Shown here one piece after another: positions 54,791 through 64,000 of a stretch of 64,000 bases of DNA. Origin of the DNA: Bacteroidota bacterium (GTDB lineage Bacteria; Bacteroidota; Bacteroidia; Chitinophagales; Saprospiraceae); contig CAUJEY010000093.1 of NCBI GenBank assembly GCA_963169325.1, positions 50,117-114,116 of the forward strand, written 5' to 3'. The notes under the pieces were generated by a model. It had not been told where the DNA came from, did not search any database, and saw nothing but the letters and a program-made list of their open reading frames with translations. Positions within the stretch are counted from its first letter, which is position 1. Every line of letters begins with the position of its first letter. The translations under genes and the position numbers were made by a program.

Positions 54791-56320
54791 TTAGCCGGCA
54801 ATTACGGGCATGATGCGGTTGAAATAGCCGGGAGATTCCCGGAGTCGCCGGGCTGTTTCTTCCCGGCCTAAAACTACGGCCATATCAAAAACGGCCGGAC
54901 CTTTCATGGTGCCCGCTAATGCCAGCCGGAGCAAAGGCAGTATTTCTCCGGGCTTCAGGCCCTCTGCCGCGATGAATTGTTTGACTTGTTCTTCCAGGGA
55001 CGGCGCTTCGAAGGATTGCGCCTGAAGGATTATTCCGGCGAGCGCTTCCAGGGTTGTTTGAAAAGCCGGATTCCATTTTTTCCGGATCATCTCCTCATCG
55101 TATATTTTTACCGGCCCAAACAGGTAATAGCCTTGGTCCACAAAATCGGGCAAAAAGGTCACCCGTTCTTTCATGAGGGCCACCACTTCGGTGAGGAAGG
55201 GCAAATCAGCCCGGAAGCCGCGGCTTTCGGCCAATGGCCGGATATGTTCGGCCAGCACGGCATTATCTGAAGTCTGAATATACCGTTGGTTGAACCATTT
55301 GGCTTTTTCGTAATCGAAACGGGCGCCGCTTTTACTGATATGCTCTACGGAAAAAGCCTGAATCAGCTCCTCCATAGTGAATATCTCCTGGTCGCCGCCG
55401 GGATGCCAGCCCAGCAGGGCGAGGAAGTTGATGGTGGCTTCGGGCAGAAACCCGGTGTCGCGGAAGCCGGTAAAACTGTCTTCCGGGTTTTCGGCGGCCC
55501 AAGGCAGCGGAAACACCGGCATGCCGAATTTAGCGCCGTCGCGTTTACTCAGTTTGCCGTTGCCCACGGGTTTGAGAATGAGCGGCAAATGCGCAAATTG
55601 CGGCATCGTGTCCGTCCAGCCGAAGCCCCGGTACAGCAGTACATGGTGTGCCGTGCTCGGCAGCCACTCCTCCCCGCGGATCACATGCGTGATCTCCATG
55701 AGGTGGTCGTCTACGATATTAGCTAAATGATACGTTGGCATACCGTCGGTTTTGAGGAGCACCTTATCGTCCAGTTCGCTGCTTTGAAACAGTACATCGC
55801 CCCGAATCAGGTCGCGGACCGGTATTTCCTGCCCAGGTTCCACCTTCAGGCGAATGATATACGGCTCGCCGGCATCCAAACGGCGGCGCACCTCGTCGGG
55901 CGGCAGTACCAGGCTGTTTTGCAGCCCGGTCCGGGTTTGGAAATTATAGGTAAAATTTTCGGTGGATTGGCGGGCGTTCTCCAGTGCTTCCGGGGTATCG
56001 AAGGCATAGTAGGCATGACCGCGATCCACCAATTCCTGCGCAAATTTGCCATACAAGTGTTTGCGGTCACTTTGGCGGTACGGGCCGTAATCGCCGCCGA
56101 ATCCCACGCCTTCGTCGGGTATCAGTCCGACCCATTTCAGCGATTCAATGATATAATCTTCGGCGCCGGGCACGTACCGGTTTTGGTCGGTATCTTCAAT
56201 GCGGAGGATAAATGTGCCGCCGTTTTTTTTGGCAAAAAGGTAATTGTATAAAGCGGTGCGCACACCGCCAATATGTAACGCGCCGGTAGGCGAGGGAGCA
56301 AAACGTACACGTACTGACAT
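54791..56320 (-). CDS. gltX: Glutamyl-tRNA synthetase
   Basis: 509 residues of class I synthetase. RFAPSPTGALHIGGVRTAL carries the HIGH-type motif (about 7-20), FILRIEDTDQNRY follows, and KLSKRDGAKFG (about 255) is the KMSKS-type loop. Charges tRNA-Glu. A hairpin GCCAAAACATG / CATGTTTGGC (54743-54764) lies after the stop, without a T run. A TACTTTTG box lies about 115 bases upstream of the start. Confidence 0.97.
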   Translation of the reverse strand: MSVRVRFAPSPTGALHIGGVRTALYNYLFAKKNGGTFILRIEDTDQNRYVPGAEDYIIESLKWVGLIPDEGVGFGGDYGPYRQSDRKHLYGKFAQELVDRGHAYYAFDTPEALENARQSTENFTYNFQTRTGLQNSLVLPPDEVRRRLDAGEPYIIRLKVEPGQEIPVRDLIRGDVLFQSSELDDKVLLKTDGMPTYHLANIVDDHLMEITHVIRGEEWLPSTAHHVLLYRGFGWTDTMPQFAHLPLILKPVGNGKLSKRDGAKFGMPVFPLPWAAENPEDSFTGFRDTGFLPEATINFLALLGWHPGGDQEIFTMEELIQAFSVEHISKSGARFDYEKAKWFNQRYIQTSDNAVLAEHIRPLAESRGFRADLPFLTEVVALMKERVTFLPDFVDQGYYLFGPVKIYDEEMIRKKWNPAFQTTLEALAGIILQAQSFEAPSLEEQVKQFIAAEGLKPGEILPLLRLALAGTMKGPAVFDMAVVLGREETARRLRESPGYFNRIMPVIAG

Positions 56321-56434
56321 GTTTTCGTCGGAGTAGATTAGGGCCGTTCATCGGATCTGGGCCCTGCACAAATTTTGATTGTTTAAAAATAATTTGCCAG
56401 ATAAGCAGTTTGAGCCAGATAGCACAAGAATTTG

Positions 56435-56442
56435 CAAAAGTA
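56435..56442 (-). promoter_or_regulatory. TACTTTTG -7 box upstream of gltX
   Basis: Exact consensus, leader of about 110 bases. It lies in the gap shared with the divergent deacetylase gene. Confidence 0.5.
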
Positions 56443-56479
56443 GGGCTTTTTTGGTCCCTGCACATCACTCCTTCATATA

Positions 56480-57157
56480 ATGTATTTAGTTAAAACACCC
56501 AAACTGGTGCAGGCCTTAATGCCCGCGTATCTTTGGCATATTTCGACAGAGGAAAAAATTTTATACCTCACCTTTGACGACGGACCGGTACCGGAAGTCA
56601 CACCCTGGGTTTTGGAACGCTTAGCCGCCTTCCAGGCAAAGGCTACGTTTTTCTGTGTGGGAGAAAATGTACAGCGCCACCCGGCTATTTTCCGGCAATT
56701 ACTTGCCGAAGGACATTCTGCCGGTAACCATACCTTCAACCACCTGAACGGCTGGCACACTGAAAACCTCGCGTATTTTCACAATATCCGGCACTGTGCC
56801 CGGCTGGTTAAAAGCAATTTATTTCGCCCGCCTTACGGCCGGTTGCGCCCTGCCCAGCGCGCTTTTCTGGAACGGCATTACCGCATCGTGATGTGGGATG
56901 TGCTCAGCGGCGACTTCGACCCGTACCTCAGCCCGGAAGCATGTCTGGAAAATGTACTGGAGAATACTCAGCCCGGTTCTATTGTCGTGTTGCACGATAG
57001 CCTGAAAGCCGATGCCAAACTCCGCTTCGTGCTGCCGCGCCTGTTGGAGCATTTTTCGGGGCTGGGCTACCGGTTTGAAGCGTTGCCGATGCAGGAGGCG
57101 GTAGCGCCGTCGTCGTTGGAGTACCGGGCGAAGCAGTTGTTAAAAGTCAAAATGTAA
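56480..57157 (+). CDS. Polysaccharide deacetylase (NodB-like, CE4)
   Basis: 225 residues with the CE4 motif set: YLTFDDGP (Asp-Asp), NHTFNH (HxxxH metal ligands), FRPPYGR and IVVLHDS. N-terminus MYLVKTPKLVQALMP is usual for the Bacteroidota group. No signal peptide, so probably cytoplasmic or not classically exported. Removes acetyl groups from GlcNAc-type sugars. The last codons (KVKM and stop) lie in AAAGTCAAAATGTAAAA, the same word as in the palindrome at 18981-19124. The next gene starts 5 bases later. Confidence 0.92.
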   Translation: MYLVKTPKLVQALMPAYLWHISTEEKILYLTFDDGPVPEVTPWVLERLAAFQAKATFFCVGENVQRHPAIFRQLLAEGHSAGNHTFNHLNGWHTENLAYFHNIRHCARLVKSNLFRPPYGRLRPAQRAFLERHYRIVMWDVLSGDFDPYLSPEACLENVLENTQPGSIVVLHDSLKADAKLRFVLPRLLEHFSGLGYRFEALPMQEAVAPSSLEYRAKQLLKVKM

Positions 57158-57162
57158 AAATT

Positions 57163-58338
57163 ATGCGTTATGAAACATCTTTTTTTCTATCGATTTGCTT
57201 GTTCTTCAGCGCCTGTAGTATAAAAACTACGGCGCCCGCTTCTACGGAAGCGCCAAAATACACCGTTGCCGCGGCGCCGGAATGGACGAATCTTTTTTAC
57301 CGGAACTCCGGCTGGTTCGGAGCCGATGGTATTTTTTCCATCCCCCTGAGTGGGGTGGATCAGGTAGGCAACGTGGGAAACCGGGAAACGCTGCTGCTCT
57401 TCAGCGATACCTACATCGGCGAGGTGGACGGCGATACACCCAGGCCCGGCAACGTGATGGTGAACAACACCGTCGCTCTGATCCAAGGCCGTTCGGCGCA
57501 CCCGGACAGCATCCGGTTTTTTTACAAAAAAGATAAAAACGGCGCGCCGCAAACCTTCTTCGTGCCCCAAAACACCGGCGGCAAAAAACAACATTTCTGG
57601 CTCGGCGACGGCTTCGTAAACCGCGAGCGCGGCAACACCCTGTACCTTTTTGCCTACCATATCCAAATGACCGGGGCGGGCGTTTTTGATTTCATCGAAC
57701 CGGATGTGTCGCTCCTTGCTTTGCCGGAAGGCAGCCGGCCACCCTTTGAACAGCAGCGCCAAATAAAGACGCCGTTGCATATCAACGTGCCCGGCTTGGG
57801 CGAAGGCAATTTCGGCGCAGGGATACTGGTTAATTCGAAATGGGCAGGAGCGCCCCATCCCGATGGCTATGTTTATATTTATGGCTGTATCGGCCAGGAT
57901 AAAAATCTCGTGGCGGCCAGGGTGAAGCCGAAATATTTTGAAAATTTCAAAAAATGGCGGTATTGGAACGGAAAATCCTGGGGAACTGACATCCGGCAGC
58001 TGGCGCCGGTGACAAACGCCGTGTCCAACGAACTGAGCGTTACGCCACTGCCCGACGGCCGGTACGCCCTTATTTTCCAGGTGATAGGGCTGTCCGACAA
58101 AGTAGGTATGCGGATCGGCAGCAGCCCAGTCGGGCCTTTTGGCGAAATCAAAGAAATCTGGCGAACGCCGGAAGCCGATCAGGGTCTTTTTTGCTACAAC
58201 GCCAAGGCGCACCCCAACCTCTCCCAACCCGGCGAATTACTCATCAGTTATAACACGATTACCCTCGATTTCTGGAACGATATTCAGAAAAACGCGCACA
58301 TCTATCGCCCGCGTTTTGTGCGTTTAAAGTGGCAGTAA
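57163..58338 (+). CDS. Propeller-like lipoprotein, DUF5005/DUF4185-like
   Basis: 391 residues. Lipobox ends at Cys18 (FFSACS). NSGWFGADGIFSIPLSG near the start, LLLFSDTYIGEVDGD, FWLGDGFV, and the late YALIFQVIGLSDKVGMRIGSSPVGPFGEI are repeated strand-turn patterns of five-bladed propellers similar to glycosidase-like DUF4185/DUF5005 proteins. A carbohydrate-related role is likely but not shown. Co-directional with the deacetylase, 5 bases apart. Confidence 0.72.
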   Translation: MRYETSFFLSICLFFSACSIKTTAPASTEAPKYTVAAAPEWTNLFYRNSGWFGADGIFSIPLSGVDQVGNVGNRETLLLFSDTYIGEVDGDTPRPGNVMVNNTVALIQGRSAHPDSIRFFYKKDKNGAPQTFFVPQNTGGKKQHFWLGDGFVNRERGNTLYLFAYHIQMTGAGVFDFIEPDVSLLALPEGSRPPFEQQRQIKTPLHINVPGLGEGNFGAGILVNSKWAGAPHPDGYVYIYGCIGQDKNLVAARVKPKYFENFKKWRYWNGKSWGTDIRQLAPVTNAVSNELSVTPLPDGRYALIFQVIGLSDKVGMRIGSSPVGPFGEIKEIWRTPEADQGLFCYNAKAHPNLSQPGELLISYNTITLDFWNDIQKNAHIYRPRFVRLKWQ

Positions 58339-58480
58339 AACGGTGGACGGTGGACGGTGGACGGTGGACGGTGGACGGTAGACGGTGGACGGTAGACGGT
58401 AAAGACGGGATACGTATTCCAAATACAGGCGGCGTAGCCGACTGTAAGCCGTCCACCGTCTACCGTCTACCGTCCACCGT
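58339..58480. repeat. Palindrome of GGT(G/A)GAC 7-mers
   Basis: Eight tandem 7-mers GGTGGAC or GGTAGAC from 58342 to 58397, answered by the inverse (CCGTCCACCGTCTACC...) at 58449-58480. It starts directly after the stop codon at 58338 and ends 9 bases before the stop codon of the next, convergent gene. Confidence 0.93.
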
Positions 58481-58489
58481 AAATCAACC

Positions 58490-59308
58490 TTACTTCGGCT
58501 TAGCCGTCCACTCGAATTTCCAATCATACACGATACCGCCAAACACCGTCAGGTCGACGGTTTGAGTCGATTTCATGGATGCCGTGGTAGCGCTCGTGAT
58601 TTTGTACACCTCCGTTTGAATATCGGTCGGGTCGAAAACATTGACCGCTTTGATGGTCAACTCCGTTTCGCCGGCGTTCAAGGTCCAGGTCGTCGGTGCG
58701 CGGAAGCCGTCGAAATCGCAGGTGCCGCCACCGGTGCCGGTGATAGCGCCGTAATCAAGCGTGTAGGTACCGTCTGCTTTGAAGGAGTAGATATTATCCT
58801 TTTCACAGTCGAGGATTTGTTCGGTTTCACCCGGGTCGGCGGCGAATACTTTTCCGATCTTGGATTTCCACTGCCAGTTGAAAGTAGTCAGCAGGTAACC
58901 GACCGATGCCTCGGTAGTGACGATAAAATCCGCGCTTCCGATCTGGCCTTTGTTGTCTTCAGCGGTGAATTTGAAGCGGACCGGCGTGGTCAGCCCTTCG
59001 CCATTCAGCAGATAGGATTCGGTGTGCGACAGATCAGTGACGGTTTTTGTGCCGGCAGTGCCGTAGGTCGCGTCCACGTCAGTTCCCAAATACTTCGTGA
59101 TTTTGAGAGATTTGAGCCCTTCCGGTGCAACAACAGTGGCCGTAACAGAGGCCGTTTCACCCGTTTTGCCGCTGAACGTGGCAGCGGACAAGGAAACACT
59201 GGGAGCAGGCTTGTTTTCATCCTTTTTGCAGGAGAAAATCGTGATAGCCGTGGTTGACAGCAAGCCGGCAACAAGCAGGAATGAAAAATTTTTAAACTTC
59301 ATGACCAT
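58490..59308 (-). CDS. Small lipoprotein of the glycan-use operon
   Basis: 272 residues; ATG at 59308, with a second possible ATG at 59302. Lipobox ends in IFSCKKDE. The first half resembles an Ig-like domain (SLSAATFSGKTGETASVTATV); the second half (WQWKSKIGKVF, YSFKADGTYTLDYG, TWTLNAGETELTIK) has the lipocalin-like strand pattern seen in Bacteroidota lipoproteins of carbohydrate loci. Last of three minus-strand genes after GH92 and the FG-GAP protein, 11 bases after the latter's stop. Confidence 0.75.
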   Translation of the reverse strand: MVMKFKNFSFLLVAGLLSTTAITIFSCKKDENKPAPSVSLSAATFSGKTGETASVTATVVAPEGLKSLKITKYLGTDVDATYGTAGTKTVTDLSHTESYLLNGEGLTTPVRFKFTAEDNKGQIGSADFIVTTEASVGYLLTTFNWQWKSKIGKVFAADPGETEQILDCEKDNIYSFKADGTYTLDYGAITGTGGGTCDFDGFRAPTTWTLNAGETELTIKAVNVFDPTDIQTEVYKITSATTASMKSTQTVDLTVFGGIVYDWKFEWTAKPK

Positions 59309-59319
59309 AAATGGTTTAA

Positions 59320-62763
<3,444 letters not shown>

Positions 62764-62775
62764 TGCCGTTTTTCC

Positions 62776-64000
62776 TTAATCTTCTGTCGACATCGAAGGC
62801 GGTGCGTCGCCGGGTTTACTGCCCCAGTTTTCGTTCGGTTTCGGGCCCATCACCAGTACCAGTTTGCCGCCATCCACCAAATCCTTGTGGTAAAACCAGG
62901 GTTTGGTGAGCGGCTTGCCGTCGAGGGTAGCCGACTGGACGTACTTGTTTTCTTTTGAATTATTCACGGCTTCGATGGTAAATGTGCCGCCGGGGTAGTA
63001 GGCCGGGTCGAGATGAATCGTCGCCTTGTCGAAAAGGGGGCTGCCGATTTCGTAGGTGGGTTCCACGTCGCAGCCGCCGCGCATTTCGAAGAGTCCCATG
63101 GCGCTCATCACGTACCAGCCGCCCATTTGCCCCTGGTCTTCGTCGCCGGGCCAGCCGTCCATCGGGCCGCTGCCATAAAAGACTTCCATGATTTCCCGGG
63201 CCCATTTTTGTGTCAGCCAGGGCTTGCCGGAATAATTATAGAGGTAAGCGGCTTGCATGTTCGGCTGGTTGCCGTGGTTGATGGGCAGCACGCCCATGGC
63301 AAAAAGGCTGTTCGCGTCGGTGTATTCGGAGTTGAATTTCCATTTGCGGGACTCCACGAAACCGACTTCCAGGCGGCGGTTGAACTCGTCTTTACCCATC
63401 AGGTCAATCAGTCCTTTCATATCGTGCGGCACAAACCAACTGTACTGCCAGGCGTTGCCCTCCACCCAGCCGGAGCCGAGGAAAGTGGAGCAGCAGTACG
63501 GCTCGAAGGGTTGTTTGAAACTGCCGTCCGCCAGGCGTAGGTTCATGTAGCCGACGCTGGAATCCCAGATGTTTTTGTAGTTGAACGCCCGGCGCTTGAA
63601 GTACCAGTAGTCGTCCGTTTTGCCCAAAGATTTTGCCATCTGGCTCACGGCCCAGTCGTCGAAAGCGTATTCCAGCGTGTTGGACGTCGGGCCGTATTCG
63701 TAAGGCACGTATCCAAATTTCAGGTATTCGTCGAGCCGGCGGTTGCCGGCGAAACCGCCGCCCCGGTGTGCCACGCCCTGCTCCATCTGGTTGTGCTTCA
63801 TGGCCACGTAGGCGTGCTCCGGGTTGTAATATTTGTGAATACCTTTCTGGTGGGCACTCACGATCAATTCAATTTCGTGCGAGGCGACCATGATACCGGA
63901 GTACTCGAGGCCTTCCGGGCCTTTGCAGAGCCAGCCGCCTTTGTCGTAAAATTCGAGCAGCGAGGCCACCCATTTATCGGCGAGGTCGGGCGTGGCGAGC
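62776..64000 (-). CDS. GH92 alpha-mannosidase, C-terminal part (runs off the right edge)
   Basis: At least 408 residues, open to the window edge with no start in view. GH92 signatures are clear: GYVPYEYGPTSNTLEYAFDDW, GYMNLRLADGSF, WVEGNAWQYSWFVPHD (catalytic-acid region), LPINHGNQPN, and YEIGSPLFDKATIHLD. The motif I remember as GNDDCGQM in characterised enzymes reads GDEDQGQM here, followed by GGWYVMSAMGLF; this looks like a known sister subgroup, not a defect. Exo-acting calcium-dependent enzyme on mannose-containing glycans. Heads the three-gene operon visible here. Confidence 0.92.
   Translation of the reverse strand, partial: LATPDLADKWVASLLEFYDKGGWLCKGPEGLEYSGIMVASHEIELIVSAHQKGIHKYYNPEHAYVAMKHNQMEQGVAHRGGGFAGNRRLDEYLKFGYVPYEYGPTSNTLEYAFDDWAVSQMAKSLGKTDDYWYFKRRAFNYKNIWDSSVGYMNLRLADGSFKQPFEPYCCSTFLGSGWVEGNAWQYSWFVPHDMKGLIDLMGKDEFNRRLEVGFVESRKWKFNSEYTDANSLFAMGVLPINHGNQPNMQAAYLYNYSGKPWLTQKWAREIMEVFYGSGPMDGWPGDEDQGQMGGWYVMSAMGLFEMRGGCDVEPTYEIGSPLFDKATIHLDPAYYPGGTFTIEAVNNSKENKYVQSATLDGKPLTKPWFYHKDLVDGGKLVLVMGPKPNENWGSKPGDAPPSMSTED

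Noticed and set aside
56524..56531. TATCTTTG promoter box
   Set aside because: It lies inside the deacetylase coding region (residues 15-18), downstream of the well-supported start.

Overview
The window looks like a chromosomal segment of a Bacteroidota bacterium, probably from the Saprospiria/Chitinophagia side of the phylum. The placement is an inference, not an alignment. It rests on type IX secretion sorting domains, a PorP/SprF protein next to a giant CHU_C-type adhesin, a FadL/OmpP1 porin, GH92 and ASPIC/FG-GAP proteins, many SCKK-type lipoproteins, and fourteen good matches to the Bacteroidota -7 promoter box TAnnTTTG upstream of genes. Most genes lie on the minus strand.

Layout. 1-9400: a cut-off lipoprotein, the pheT-zapA-rny run, a CNNM/CorC membrane protein, murA and a PIN/UPF0175 toxin-antitoxin pair. 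9400-17600: an ELWxxDGT secreted protein, a cold shock protein, thiL, an AAA/DUF4143 ATPase, lpxD, xth and pyrH; pyrH has a leader holding a short ORF and an intrinsic terminator. 17600-21400: a copper-type locus with an MbnH-like di-heme peroxidase, MbnP, an outer-membrane protein with a CDVCGC N-terminus and a small Cys-rich protein. 21500-24850: the ribosomal operon rplM-rpsI-rpsB-tsf. 25300-31900: a plus-strand run of a novel lipoprotein, a radical SAM enzyme, an AurF-like diiron protein, a KAS III-like enzyme, an extended SDR and a TIGR02757 protein; the middle four look like a small uncharacterised biosynthetic cluster. 32100-46300: a glycosyltransferase, DUF1304, PBP1a, trhO, a TMTC-like GT-C/TPR protein, an orphan DUF3883 nuclease, FadL, a DEAD-box helicase, a trans-sulfuration PLP enzyme and PorP. 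46369-54318: one gene for a cell-surface protein of about 2650 residues. 54500-64000: a 59-residue conserved-looking protein, gltX, a polysaccharide deacetylase, a propeller-like lipoprotein, and a glycan-use operon (GH92, ASPIC/FG-GAP protein, small lipoprotein) that runs off the right edge.

The most striking feature is not a gene. At least ten intergenic gaps hold palindromes built from short tandem words of 7, 8, 9 or 15 nt, with the same word in inverted form on the other arm. Each locus mostly has its own word, and arms often stop within a few bases of a stop codon. One is a perfect 88-bp inverted repeat that fills the gap between two convergent genes. Palindromic or word-repeat DNA also sits in frame inside pheT and inside the FG-GAP gene.
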